In this document: positions 11,800 through 23,797 of the stretch, in pieces
How the letters are laid out: each line of letters starts with the position of its first letter
Numbering within the stretch: position 1 is the first letter of the stretch
Assembly (NCBI GenBank): GCA_027186245.1
Contig: CP114497.1
Span: forward strand, 9,121,501-9,185,500
Length of the DNA: 64,000 bases
Origin: Coriaria nepalensis
Taxonomy: Eukaryota; Streptophyta; Magnoliopsida; Cucurbitales; Coriariaceae
Direction of reading: 5' to 3'
Notes under the pieces: model-generated
Databases searched by the model: none
What the model was told of the DNA's origin: nothing
Seen by the model: only the letters and a program-made list of their open reading frames with translations
Translations under genes and position numbers: made by a program

Positions 11800-12690
11800 G
11801 TGAAATTATGATAAAATTTAAAATTTTTTATAAATAATAATGAATATTCAAAAATTTTCATAATTATAATAAATATTTTATTTTAAATTTAAATTATAAT
11901 AAATCTTAATTTCGTAAAAAATAAATGAAATGATTATTTTAAATGGCTGGTAAGTAATTATTTAAATTTTAAATTTGATCAAACTTTAAATTTTTATTTT
12001 TTTAAATTTAAATTTTATTTTTTAACCCACTTTTTTTTTCTTAATTTCTTCTCCATTTCCATTACATCGGCTGCTACAACCCTCATTTGCAACCGCTATC
12101 ACCATCCTCTTCATTATTGATATTGCCAATATAAAAATTTAAAATTTTCATATTAATTTTTTAATATTTAAGAGATAAAAATAGAGAAAATAATTAATAT
12201 TTTAATATTTTTATGTAAGTGATAGAGGTTGGTTGTAGCAATAGTGGGCCACTAACATATAAATTTAAAGTTTTCAAATTTTGATATTTAAGAGTTAGAG
12301 AGAGAAAGAGGGAGAAAATAAATTAAAATTTTAATATTTTTATTCGGCGGTGGAAGTTGGTGGTATCTGTGGTGAAAGAGAGTAGTGATAGTGGTTTAAG
12401 AGGAGGATAGTGGCTGTCGATAAATGAAAAATAGAAGAAATAAAAATAAATAAATAAAGTTGGTCAAAAGTTTTAAATTTAAATTTAAGAGAGTAAAAAG
12501 AAAAATAAAATTTTAACAGTTGCTGCTTGACGGTCATGTGACATGCACATGAACATTCCATCTATTTTTAATAGAGTTGAAAATTTATTATAATTTAAAC
12601 TTAAAATTATGTATTAATTATATTACAAAATTTTGAATATTCATTATAATTGATATTAAGTTTTGAGAGTTTATCATAATTTCATCTTAA
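11800..12690. mobile_element. Long imperfect foldback / MITE-like element
   Basis: The left arm (about 11800-12120) and right arm (about 12380-12690) are imperfect inverted copies. The left-arm blocks GTGAAATTATGATAAA, AATAATGAATATTCAAAA, TTTAAATTATAATAAAT and TTTCTTCTCCATTTCCATTA pair with reverse complements in the right arm (outer: TTTATCATAATTTCATC; inner: around 12410-12450). No transposase frame is present, so it would be non-autonomous. Exact termini and a target-site duplication cannot be fixed by eye in such AT-rich flanks. A transcript could fold into a long hairpin. Confidence 0.6.
12127..12380. repeat. Tandem ~120 bp duplication in the centre of the foldback element
   Basis: Unit 1 (about 12127-12250) and unit 2 (about 12250-12380) share in order TATAAA(A)TTTAAA, a TTCA..TTAATATTTAAGAG block, a GAGA-rich stretch, GAAAATAA, TTTTAATATTTTTAT and a GTGGAGGTTGG-like purine block. 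This gives the loop of the foldback an internal repeat. Confidence 0.55.
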
Positions 12691-12754
12691 ATTTATTTTC
12701 TTTAAACTATCAGATTTTATAAATACACTCGTTAAATCATTATCATATTTAACT

Positions 12755-13130
12755 CAGTCCACCTAAACTATCACTAATTATAATTAGTAATTTAAATTAT
12801 TGTCTCATTAGATTTAACATTTATAAACTAACAATTTGTTAGACTTAGCCCTCTAAAATGCAAAAGAAGCTAGTCTAACATGAGGATTGTTTAAGGAAGT
12901 ATTTCTAAAGCGTGCTAATTTGGAGGGTTAAGTCTAATAGAATATTAGTTTAATGTCATTATTTGTAATATATTGTAATTTAAGGACCTAAGTCTAATAA
13001 AATAATAGTTTTAATGAGATTATTTTTAATATATGGTATTCAATGAAAATCTAATAGAATAATAGTTTAAAGATAATATTTCTAAATCTCGGCATGGCGA
13101 AATCTAATATTATAGTAGTTTAGGGGTAAT
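12755..13130. mobile_element. Second foldback repeat with iterated AAGTCTAATAGAATA units
   Basis: The left arm (about 12755-12860) reads as the inverse of the right arm (about 12918-13130). CTAACAATTTGTTAGACTTA on the left pairs with TAAGTCTAATAGAATATTAG on the right, which is also near-palindromic. The right arm carries three or four degenerate copies of the unit (A)GTCTAATAGAATAATAGTTT spaced about 70-75 bp apart. No coding potential. Confidence 0.5.
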
Positions 13131-13239
13131 GCTATTGCCCTTCTTCTCTAAGTATCCTTGAATTTATAGAAGACAAATATCAACAAACAATTTCTACAAT
13201 CACCAGCACTTTGAAAAAGGTAATTCGTACGAACATTAA

Positions 13240-13288
13240 AAATAAAATAAAATAAAATAAAGTAAAATAAAATAAAATAAAATAAAAT
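13240..13288. repeat. (AAAAT)n microsatellite
   Basis: About nine copies of AAAAT/AATAA with one AAAGT interruption, lying 11 bp beyond the proposed stop codon of the thaumatin-like gene on its 3' side. Confidence 0.85.
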
Positions 13289-13298
13289 GTGTGAAAAT

Positions 13299-14251
13299 TT
13301 ATCCATGTATGAATTTTAGGAGTAGAAGTGCCGGCAGCAAAGCCCACCATCTTCCTATTTGTAAACTTAATCCTTTCGAGTTGTTACTGCAAACAAGCTT
13401 GTTGTTGTGATATGCGCAAACTGTTTGCTTCCTGCGTTAAGTGGTATCAAACAATCAGTACATGATCATATGTACATATATACATTGATACTCGTGATTG
13501 AAAAGAGACGTGAAGTACTAAACCTGGTTGAGCAGAAGGTGATAACATAATCAGTGCCGGAACAAGTGAAGATGCTAGTAGGATCATCATAAGCATAGCT
13601 ATAAGAGGCAGGGCAAACCTCCTTGAACTTCTTTGAGAAATAAGTAGGTTGACAGGTCGAAGGGTTTCCATGAACTCCTCTACAACAATATTCATCTGTG
13701 TCAAACACATCACATGCACTCCTACAAGCCACTACCTTCCCATTTTTCTTCATGGCAAGTTCTTTAGGACAGTTTTGTCTCAAATCCCCGTCACAACCTG
13801 CAACGCTACAATTCCCAGTACCGCTAATGGGAGTCACATCCACTGGTAAATTGAACCCGTCTACGAGGCTAACGTCGTAAAAATCTAGGGTTGCGAGTGT
13901 AAACTCGGCAAGAGTTGCGGGGGTTTTGCCTGATGCCCCACACTTTAGAGTATCTCCACAGGCACCGGTCTGGCATGGTCCGGTGCCGCTCTTATCGAAG
14001 TTGCAACCGGTTCGGCCCCATATTCGGCCTGACCAACCGACTGGGGCTTTGAAGACGATGGATTGGCCAGGTTTCAGTTCGAAGCCACCCCCATTGAAGT
14101 TCTCTCCTGGAGTTACTCCTGGCCAAACTGTCTCTTTGCAGTCGTTTATTATGGTGAAAACTCTTGCCGACTCGGAGATTTTTATACCGGATGAAATGAT
14201 TGTTAGAACCAGGAGAATGGGGAGAAGAAGCATGTCATGGTGGGAAGCCAT
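13299..14251 (-). CDS. Thaumatin-like protein (PR-5 family) with predicted GPI-anchor tail
   Basis: Secreted PR-5-type protein, linked in the family to wall glucan binding and defence or development. I propose two exons, 14251-13524 and 13431-13299, with a 92-nt GT-AG intron (donor AG|GTTTAG, acceptor ACGCAG), giving 286 aa. M1 at 14251 starts a clear signal peptide (MLLLPILLVLTIISSG near residues 7-22). An in-frame ATG at 14380 would add 43 residues and bury it, so I reject it. The mature part begins RVFTIINDCKETVWPG and has 16 cysteines, the full large-TLP set, with GRTGCNF, the acidic-cleft block LAEFTLATLDFYDVSLVDGF, and YCCRGVHGNPSTC. After YVITFCSTR, exon 2 adds KQTVCAYHNNKLVCSNNS and a hydrophobic end WWALLPALLLLKFIHG, as in GPI-anchored TLPs. 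Without splicing the frame ends 19 residues after STR, after a non-family tail. Confidence 0.88.
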
Positions 14252-14673
14252 TTTTGGAGGGAAATTATTTGCATTAGAGATAATGAGAGTGGGAAGACGA
14301 CGTGACCAATATAAAGCAAAAGAGATGGAGAAGAATACGTGCAGGAAGAGGGATATTAGTGAATAAAAAAGGTTAGCCATTCCGGGAAAGTTATTTTTGA
14401 ATTAAGTCGATTCCTTTCCTCGACCTTTACTACAAGTCTACTCATGGTTCCATCCTTCCGATTCATTCATACTTTGACATGTAAAGTTTCACCGTGAGCC
14501 GACCAAGTTTGCTGCCTGGCTAGCTCATCTCCTTACTTTCACTATAAAATTAAAAGGTTGCTTCATGAACAAGTAACTAAAGACGCACTTTCTATTCATG
14601 TTGCCACCTCTCATACGTTCCACAAGTCACAAACCCAGGCCCAATTTTGGAAAACGAAGGGAAGAGGATTTGC

Positions 14674-14711
<38 letters not shown>

Positions 14712-15885
14712 CTTGGCCCAAATACATTCGGCAAGTCAAAATGAACTAATGGGCTGAGGAGCAAGAGTACGTAGGATATTGTCAAAACCGATTTTCAACT
14801 AACCCTCTCTTATGTCTTGAGACGATACTAATTCAACCAAGTCTATAATCATTCCGACTTAGCATCACACACCATGGATGTTGGAGGTGATATGTCTTAA
14901 CTTTTTTAGGCCGACTAAAAGGTAGCTTCAAGAAATGTACCATCTAGTTTCAAACTTGAAATCTCTAGTTGGATCTTAATTACTCGGATACTCATTCAAG
15001 ATTTATTATTTTTATATTTAATATTGAAAACTCACTAATAATTTTCGGAATAATACTTGCTTCCTCACAATATATATTTTTGACCTTATATTTATCTAAT
15101 CATTAAAACGTAAGTATATTGATTACTTAATTATTATTTTTTTTCTCCGTTTCTTTTGAATTGAATTGATGAGTTGAAACATGAAAGACTAAAACATGGA
15201 AGAAATGTTCACATGGGAAGTATACCAAATGATAGAAGGCTAGAAGCAAACGCATAAACCAAGTCAAGATTAGGCTTTCCTTCTTTCACTTTGGTCCCCA
15301 TCCTCCATTGCTACTTGCCTACTTTGCTACTATGAATCATCCTTGTAAGAAAACCTCATGTCATAAATTAAGCAGCACATGCTATGTGGGGTTTGAAAGC
15401 AACCCGTCCAACACAGCTAATCCTAGCTTCTCATTTTTTGCCAACATCAAAGTTGAGAGCTAAACGTACCATGATAATAGCCATTCTACCAAAAATAAAA
15501 ATAATAATAATAAAAAATAAGTACACGAAACCAAGTTTGAACACTATAAAGATATAAATTTTAAAAATTATGTATTAAGTTTAATTAATAATAAATTTAA
15601 GATAATATTCTCGATAATAAAAAATTTGAGATGATTTGAATCTACCTATACTAATCTAATTCATTGAATACATCTATTAATTTAAAAAAAAACATAAGAT
15701 TCGAATTTTGAGCCACCTATTGTAGTTGTTACTTTAACAAGCACTTAAGAATTAAGATCATGATTAGGCGAGCCCAGGTAATGGGCCCCCCTACCCACCC
15801 CAACGGCAAGAGAAGAAGAGGGCTTGATTACTGATTAGAACTTTAGGTGATTATTAAATTAATTTGTTAAAAGAGTAGCCAGTTG

Positions 15886-15897
15886 GCACACGTGTGC
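15886..15897. promoter_or_regulatory. G-box palindrome GCACACGTGTGC
   Basis: A perfect 12-bp palindrome with an ACACGTGT core (G-box/ABRE type, the target of bZIP and bHLH factors), about 745 bp upstream of the LAX3-like start codon. Function is inferred from the motif only. A similar CACACGTGTG lies at 21335-21344, away from any start. Confidence 0.4.
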
Positions 15898-16518
15898 GAC
15901 TAATCATGTTTAGCACCTAACCCCAATCCATTGAAATGATGCAATCCAGGCCATCTAATTACATCACTTTTCCCTCCAAATCCATATCTATATTATAATA
16001 TAATATAATTCATTACCTTGTTAAAATTGATTGCTCTACATGGGTTCTTAGAAAAGGGAAGTATGGGCCTCCCGCTCGTGCACTTCCTGTTGGCCCTGGC
16101 CCATTCATCCTACTTTCAAGCCCACTGCCACATGTAGTAAATGTATTATTTGTATACGAATTAACTGTGCAATGCAATTAGTTTATTAAAACGCGATATA
16201 AATAAATATATATAGGCGAGCTTTTTTTTTTTTTTTTTAAAGGATAATTAATAATTTAATATAATATATTTTGAATTTAAATCATGATAATTCATTTATT
16301 TATTTATTTTTATGTATATTATATACTTCTTATTGGACTTATTTACCATCAACTCGTAGGTATAGGACTCATACCATTATAATTTTATAGAAACTTTCAT
16401 ATGAGGTAAGTACTAAGAATCTAAAAGATAAACAATATTATTAATCTAATTATTTAAGAAGCACTAACATGGAATCACATCAATTAGAGTGACTTCATCA
16501 TTGCTCACAATCTGTGTT

Positions 16519-16525
16519 TATAAAA
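16519..16525 (+). promoter_or_regulatory. TATA box of the LAX3-like gene
   Basis: TATAAAA, 116-122 bp upstream of the ATG at 16641, followed by a pyrimidine-rich leader (CCTCCCCTCCCTGATCTCCC). Spacing and context fit a plant core promoter with a leader of about 90 nt. Confidence 0.55.
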
Positions 16526-16640
16526 GGAAGCAGATCAAGGAAGCTTCAAGAGTGAAAAATATCAAACATCCTCCCCTCCCTGATCTCCCTTTCTCTATCC
16601 ATATAAAAGAAAAACAAAAGAAAAAAGCTTGTAAGAATTA

Positions 16641-18835
16641 ATGGCTTCCGAGAAGGTTGAGACAGTGATAGCAGGAAACTACGTAGAAATGGAAAGAGAA
16701 GAGGGCGAATCCAAGTCTTCTTCTACAAACAGATTTTCAAAGCTTCTATGGCATGGCGGCTCTGTCTATGATGCTTGGTTTAGCTGTGCTTCAAACCAGG
16801 AAATTATACATACATATATATATATATATATATATTTAACATCTTTTTCATTCATCAAGATTGATTTCTCTATTTAACAAATTATAAATATAAAAAAATT
16901 TGCAGGTTGCACAAGTGCTTTTGACACTGCCTTATTCATTCTCGCAACTGGGAATGGTGTCGGGGATACTGTTTCAGCTTTTCTATGGCTTGATGGGGAG
17001 CTGGACTGCTTATCTTATCAGTTTGCTTTATGTTGAGTACAGAACTAGAAAGGAAAGAGAAAAAGTTGATTTCAGAAACCATGTCATTCAGGTAATTTAT
17101 TATCTTATCTTATCATTTATTTATTTTCATTTTTCTTCTTATTTGCTCTAATTAATTCTTGTTTTCTGTTTTGGTAGTGGTTTGAAGTTCTTGATGGGTT
17201 ATTAGGGAAGCATTGGAGAAATTTAGGTCTCTTTTTCAACTGCACCTTTCTCCTCTTTGGATCTGTGATTCAGTTAATTGCTTGTGCAAGGTACTCCCAG
17301 CATCTAAGGAACTAAAATCCATATATGTTACCTAAAACGAGAAATATTTTATTATAATCATAAATATTAATTTTATAAATTATATCAAATTTTATAAATA
17401 ATTATAATTAATAGTTCTAAAGTTATACTTAATTTATCCAAATATTTTCATAATATTAATGGATATTGAAACCCATCGCTACTATTTACTCATAACTATT
17501 ATTTATTATTTTTCTTTTTTTAACTTTGTAGTAACATATACTACATAAACGACAACCTTGACAAGAGAACTTGGACATATATATTTGGAGCTTGCTGCGC
17601 AACCACTGTGTTCATTCCCTCATTCCATAATTATAGAATCTGGTCATTTCTTGGCCTCATCATGACAACTTATACTGCATGGTATCTCACCATTGCTTCC
17701 CTTCTCCATGGCCCGGTAAATTATAACTATTACTTTTTAACCCTCTAATACACATGTTTTCACTTTTAGTCAGCAAAAAGTTTACTAATTTTACCCTTCT
17801 TTTTGAACTGTGAAGGTTGAGGGAGTGAAGCACTCAGGGCCAGCAAACCTGGTGTTCTATTTCACAGGGGCTACCAACATTCTGTACACCTTTGGTGGGC
17901 ATGCTGTTACTGTGTAAGAATTTTTATCAATCACTTATCGAAATTCCAGTTTGAGTTCAAGATGATATTGTTGTTAATGATGATGATGATATTGCAGGGA
18001 GATCATGCATGCAATGTGGAAGCCACAGAAGTTTAAGATGATATACTTAATGGCCACAATCTATGTGCTCACACTCACTTTACCGTCAGCTTCTGCTGTC
18101 TACTGGGCTTTTGGGGACATGCTTTTGACCCATTCCAATGCTCTCTCATTGCTCCCAAGGACTAGATTCAGAGACGCTGCTGTCATACTCATGCTCATTC
18201 ATCAGGTTCTTTTAATTAATATAGCTTCGAATATATTATCGAGATTTATTTCTTTAACCGTTTGAACTTTTATGATGTTCTTGCAGTTTATAACATTTGG
18301 ATTTGCTTGCACCCCTCTCTACTTTGTGTGGGAGAAATTTGTTGGGGTCCACAACACAAAGAGTGTGTTGAAAAGGGCTTTGACTAGACTCCCAGTTGTG
18401 ATCCCAATATGGTTTCTGGCAATTGTTTTTCCCTTCTTTGGGCCTATTAATTCAACTGTGGGATCTCTTTTGGTCAGCTTCACTGTCTATATCATCCCTG
18501 CCTTAGCTCACATGGTCACCTTTGCTTCTGCATCTGCTAGAGAGGTTAAACATCTATCTAAACCTTCCATCTAACTTACAAAATTGTTAAACTTATACCC
18601 TTTTTTTTTTTTTTTTCTTTTTCTTCTTTTGTGAGTACAGAATGCGGTGGAGAGACCGCCGTCATGCATAGGAGGCTGGGTTGGGTTCTACTCCATCAAC
18701 ATGTTTGTCGTGGTTTGGGTTTTAGTTGTGGGATTTGGATTTGGAGGGTGGGCAAGTATAATCAATTTCGTTAGACAAATCAACACCTTTGGTCTGTTCA
18801 CTAGGTGCTATCAATGCCCCCCTCATAAGGTTTAA
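16641..18835 (+). CDS. LAX3: Auxin influx carrier, LAX3-like (AUX1/LAX family)
   Basis: Plasma-membrane proton-coupled importer of IAA. Eight exons: 16641-16799, 16906-17091, 17178-17290, 17532-17715, 17816-17913, 17998-18205, 18287-18544, 18641-18835, giving 466 aa (family about 470-480). The N-terminus (ETVIAGNYVEMEREEGES) and the short C-terminus TRCYQCPPHKV point to LAX3 rather than LAX2 or AUX1, which are longer. Conserved blocks include WHGGSVYDAWFSCASNQ, LPYSFSQLGM, GSWTAYLIS, NIYYINDNLDKRTWTYIFGA, ILYTFGGHAVTVEIMHAMWK and FFGPINSTVGSLLVSF, with about ten hydrophobic segments. All introns are GT-AG except the first. There CAG is followed by GAAATT, not GT, and no GT occurs anywhere in the 106-nt intron. 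Inserting one T after that G would give CAG|GTAAATT, so this is a lost donor, a rare GA-AG intron or an assembly error. It changes whether the gene works, not its identity. Confidence 0.95.
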
Positions 18836-20566
18836 TCCGATAAAATATATAGTAGAATCTCGATTAAATAATATTTTTTATGCCAATTTAAGAATAATCT
18901 ATTAAATTTTCTTAATAATTTAATAATTCACTACATTAATAGATTTTCTTAATCCAATATTAATTTATCTAGATTTTACTATATACGGAAATGACTCTCA
19001 AATGAATGATCCATAGAACCGAGAGTTCTTCTGCAGTGCACTTGCAGCCCAAGTATACCGGAAAAGAGTCCAATCCTATATAGATATATGTATAAGATTA
19101 CCTTGTGTTCCCAAAAAAAGAGAGAAAGAAAAGAAGAAGAAAGATCAGACATTAAGTGGTTACATGTGTGTCTAAAGAGATTGGCATCTATTAGTAAACT
19201 TTATTTTCTTTTTGCTGGTTGTAATGATGTATTGGTGAAGGTTTTCAGAGAAGTGTGATGGCAATCATGGCCGCTCTTATAGATGCAGTTGTTGTGTTGA
19301 TAACTTTATTAGTTCTCTACTTGGATTTTATTTCGTCATTTTCATGGTCTATATATGTAACCATTATGGGGTCGACGGGGAATTACTACACTACAACTTA
19401 CATGGACAATAATGGCAGATTAGATATTCTAACCCGGTCTAAATTAAGGTTGTCTTCAAAAGCAATATTCTTAAAAGAGATAGATAGAAAGGGCAGATTG
19501 TGAAAAACAGAATCCATTCTAGTGTTATATAAGCATAATTCGCTAAATAATGAGTTACTCAATTGGTTCATAGGTAACAATGTTTCACTAATCTCATGTG
19601 ATCATAGAAGGAAATCCCAATTTAAATTAATTAAAATTCAAAAATTATGGGTGACTGATCGTTTTTAATCGATTTCATGGATGAATGGATTTCCTACCTA
19701 CCCCCGTCAAAACACACTATAAACATTACCTTATAATAAATGTTCATACTTCCTAGCACAACTATGCTTTGGTGGGAATGATATAAATTTTTTTATTAAA
19801 TTATATTATTTGATTTGAAAAAATGATGAAATAAAAATAATATTTGATCACAATGAATAAAAAATTCATTATTTTATTTTTATATAATTTTTTTAAAAAT
19901 TTTTTAGAATAAATTATCAATCTCATTTGTATTCTTAATCATTATCTATATAATTAATAATAAAAAATCGCCGATTCTTATTTTTATGTCATTCTCATTA
20001 TTGATGCGAGTCTGGACTAGTTAGTTACTAGTTTCTACAGTAAAACAGTTGCTGCTAGTTGAGTTAAGTTTATTAGTTGCAGGTTGTTTCCTCATTGGTG
20101 AGAGAGATCAGTTTTTATAAGTCTTATTATCATTAACACAAATCAAATCAACTGAGCCTAAACAAAAACATGCTCTAAATCATTAGAGCAGTTGGATCTG
20201 GATCCTATACGCGCTTGTCATCTACTTCATAAAGAAGATTTTCATATGAATTATTGAAAGAAATATCGAAAGCATGGCGCACTTATCTACAAATCCAGCT
20301 CAAGAATCGCTCTTTAATGTGCTCTTTCTCCTTGTTATTTTCACGAAACGACAAACGAAACAATCTGTTCAAGTTTCAAGAATTTCACACAAAAGATTGA
20401 TTTGAGCAGTAGAACTAGAACTAGCTGTAAGAAACGTAGCATGTGAAAGTGGACAGAAGACAAGACATCAAGTGGGCCCATTCATCAGTCTCACTAACTA
20501 CTCTGTAAATTTTTTTGATTTTAACTGTTACGTAAATATTTAAAATGGACAAATTTTTTATTTTTT

Positions 20567-20600
<34 letters not shown>

Positions 20601-23600
20601 AAAGGACCTGGATTTGGTAATGGAGGGTTGTTTACTTGTTACTAGTAAGCTTGATAGTGGGCTCCTGATAAAAGCAAACAATTGTGGCCCATGAACCTGT
20701 TCACTTCATTATGAAACTGGGGATGGTGTAGGGCACAATTCCAAAGCAAGTACATGGCGAAAAGAAGAAAGGGGCAGGCGCACCGAAACGAGAGAAGCTT
20801 CAATAAGGTTGGTGCTCAATATGTACTATAATAATTGAAGTACTAGATTTATCTTCTCGTAAAATCAAATAATCTTTATATGTAATTATAATTGTTTTCT
20901 TCATGTTTTCTCAAGTTCAATGAATCTATGCCTTATCAACTAAGAACCGCCTTTTGACCACCTTTCAAATCAGTAGGACCCTCTTCCCTCCCCCCTCCTC
21001 ATCCCTATCATTTTGACGGTCCGAGGGACTAAAAATGTTGAAGAAATAGACCTGTTCAATAAAGAAAATAAGAAACCGAGCAAAAGTCTGACGTTCTTTA
21101 AAAGGAAAAGGTGGTGAGGAAGAAGATACTGGCAAGAACTCATTTTGCTTAAAGTTAAGAAACAAATAACGAGTAGTAATGTAAATTATGGGATCTAATG
21201 CATTATCCAAATTCCAAAGACTTGATTCTTTCGTATTCATGCACGCTGGAAGATTGTGTAAGCAATCAGGCAGGTATATCAGATAATGATCGTGATGATC
21301 AGGATTGGTCAAATCAAGATGGTGACGATGAGTGCACACGTGTGTGGGTCCAGTTGTGAGAGACATGTCAATTTTAATGGATGTGAGGTAGAGTCTCTGG
21401 CATCACATGGTTTGGAACTTTACCCTAGTGCATGCCCCAGTGGTACATTAAGCCACCAATGATCAAACCATGCATGCATGAGTCTTGCATGGTAAAAAAA
21501 TTAGAGGGGCGGTGGGGTAAGATGGTTAAAAATAATAATTTTTCGGATGAAAATTTTTGTATGAATATAATTTATTTATTATTTATATATATTTTTAAAT
21601 AGAATCGTCTTATATATATTTAATTTTATTTATAAAAAACGATATAATAAATTTCCGTACAACACTAATCAGATATGCAAATCCTTGCATTTTGTTTAAG
21701 AAAATAAAATATTATCCTAAATACTTAGACATTTTTAATTTTGATTAAATAATATGTAGATCTTCGTACGTTTTTAACAAAAAAAGATGCATTATTTATG
21801 AAAAAGAAAATATGATACGGTGATTCTAAATTTAGCTTAACTTTACTAAATATGCTACATTTTTTAATTTTTATCTAATTATTTTTCAGATAATTCTATA
21901 CGATCTTATTATTTCAAGGGATCAATTGTTTTTATTACCCTTGCAAACCGATACAAAAATATGCTTCAACTCTTAACTCATAACTCAACGGCTTAACAAG
22001 TCATCAAGAACTGGCACAGAAAAAAGAAAAAAAAAAAAAAAGAATCATCAAGAACGTATTACTGTATGAGGACCTGGTCCAAGCTCCAGAGGCAATTGGG
22101 CCCGACCCAATTGGAAAGTTTCTTCCTCTCACTCGTGGCCCTTTTGGAGATGGGAGGGAAATCTGGTCAAATACTACGGTCATCCCGAAGAAACAAATCG
22201 GATTTTATATGATTGATTTTCTGAATACCCAACTACAAACTTCATTCAATTTTTCCTGTTTAGACTTTAGTAGTCCAATTCAAATTAAAATAATAATAAT
22301 ATAAAGAGCCTATTACCCACGGAAAACCCTTCGCTTATTTTGATCTATTGTTTACAAAGAGTAAGAAATAGCATAAAATAGTTGCATAGCCAAATCGATT
22401 CATATCAATAGCATACAATATTGATAAGATATATGATGAAATGTAGTGAAATTAATACTTACAATTAAGATAGATTAACTCAGTGCAGATCATTCATGAC
22501 CAAAAGCTGCTAACATCATTTCGTGCTTATATGAAATAGAGTTCTTCATTCTATCCTACAAAATCTTAGGGACATGAACATGATCCTTGAGATTCGGTTG
22601 GGAAGAGGATAAGGTATATGAAACACAAACCCCACACCAACAAGATAAAAGGTATATGTTTTGGACCTCATTTACTTCTTTTTGCCCAGTAATAGATAAC
22701 GTCACACACATGACACAGGTGTGGCATAAATGCACCATCGCAAGTTGTTCATGCCGGACCACAAAAACCATCTTAAGGGTAGTCGGAGGGGTTACTTATA
22801 AATTCATCCTTGCCCCACATATTTTCTTCCAACATATCAACAACTATTGACAAGTTAACTTCCATCACAAAATATGAAAGAAAAATCATGACAAGTCGAA
22901 ACTCAGCCCCTCTTTGCCGGTTACTAACCGGACTGGACATGAAATCGAAATGAGCCTTTTCTACTCTCTAAGGATGGTGACACTACGGTAAAAAACATCT
23001 AGAGAAAAGACTAACACCTAAGATTTACATTATTATTTAGACGATTATCGCGATGCTTCTCATTATTGAAGAAAATATCTTCTATAAATAATGTTGTAGT
23101 CTTCTGGAAGATGCAATGTCGGAAGCTTAGGGCGAAAGGTTCCCAAACTAAAAGAACAGTGGCAAATGGAGTTACTTGAAATAACCGGGTGATGACGACT
23201 AAAGGATGGGGCTTTAGCTTCGTATTGAATAAATTTTCATCGACCAATGAGCGTCTTTGTGATTTTTTTTTAACCCTAAGTTAAGTCTTAAAGAACACAA
23301 CGATGTTAAAAGTGATGTAATAGGAGAAAATGCATAAACTGGAAAAATGCACAAGGATGGAAATGCATGAACTGGAAAAATAGAATGAAGTTTGTAGTGG
23401 GTATTGAGAAAATAGATCATAGCATCAAGAATGGAAAAGTAATTATATGTGAGTACATGAATTATAGCATAAAAGAAGAACAAACAAGATAAGTACAACC
23501 CAGTAAAATTAACTCAGAGTTGAACAATGATGGCGGTTAAGGAGATTAGATGATGAAAGAGGAGTGATGGAGAGAGAGAGAGAGAGAGGAGAATAAAAGA

Positions 23601-23797
23601 TACCAAATTGTGCAGAAGAAGGATGAAAAAGAAGAAGAAACAATTCAAGTTTGAGTTGCTTCTGATTCATCCTCCTCAGCTCTTTTTTTGTTTTCCTTTC
23701 CAAAGAAGAAATCGCAAAAAAACAAAACAAAAAAAAAGAACACTTGAAATTTGAAAATCAATGGATCCATTTGAAGAATGAATTTCACCAGACTGTT
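18836..23797. other. Intergenic region, ~5 kb
   Basis: Lies between the 3' ends of the LAX3-like and cold-shock-domain genes. The first few hundred bases are probably LAX 3' UTR. Holds a (TA)n run (20569-20597), a GAGA run (23572-23588), and a small duplication of AAATGCAT(A/G)AACTGGAAAAAT at 23328-23348 and 23361-23381. At about 20040-20400 a less AT-rich block reads like a decayed copia LTR end followed by TCATTAGAGC, a poor match to the TGGTATCAGAGC primer-binding site; this is too weak to call. The open frames at 19255-19503 and 20965-21366 (minus) have no recognisable domains. Confidence 0.6.

Larger units (their letters stand above)
11163..13298. other. Intergenic region rich in foldback repeats
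   Basis: Head-side gap of the PPR gene up to the 3' end of the thaumatin-like gene. It contains an 18-base G run (11512-11529) and a poly-T tract (about 11547-11561), set in a sequence (GGGCGGATCTACGTGCGGGT, from 11491) that resembles a degenerate transposon end. Two inverted-repeat structures follow (11800-12690 and 12755-13130), then an (AAAAT)n run. No coding sequence is seen. Confidence 0.65.
14252..16640. other. Intergenic region, divergent TLP and LAX promoters
   Basis: Lies between two divergent genes, so it should hold both promoters. Seen here: a (TA)n run at 14679-14707, AT-rich spacers, a perfect G-box palindrome at 15886-15897 and a TATA box at 16519-16525, the last two listed separately. 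No gene-like reading frame was found. Confidence 0.65.

Noticed and set aside
14508..14526. TGCCTGGCTAGCTCATCTC, which begins like miR160
   Set aside because: Only the first nine bases agree with miR160 and no hairpin is evident.
20040..20400. Possible copia LTR end and primer-binding site
   Set aside because: The TCATTAGAGC match to TGGTATCAGAGC is poor and no paired LTR or coding relic is visible.
20965..21366. 133-residue minus-strand frame with a His-rich start
   Set aside because: No recognisable domain, no codon bias and no splice or promoter context; probably chance.
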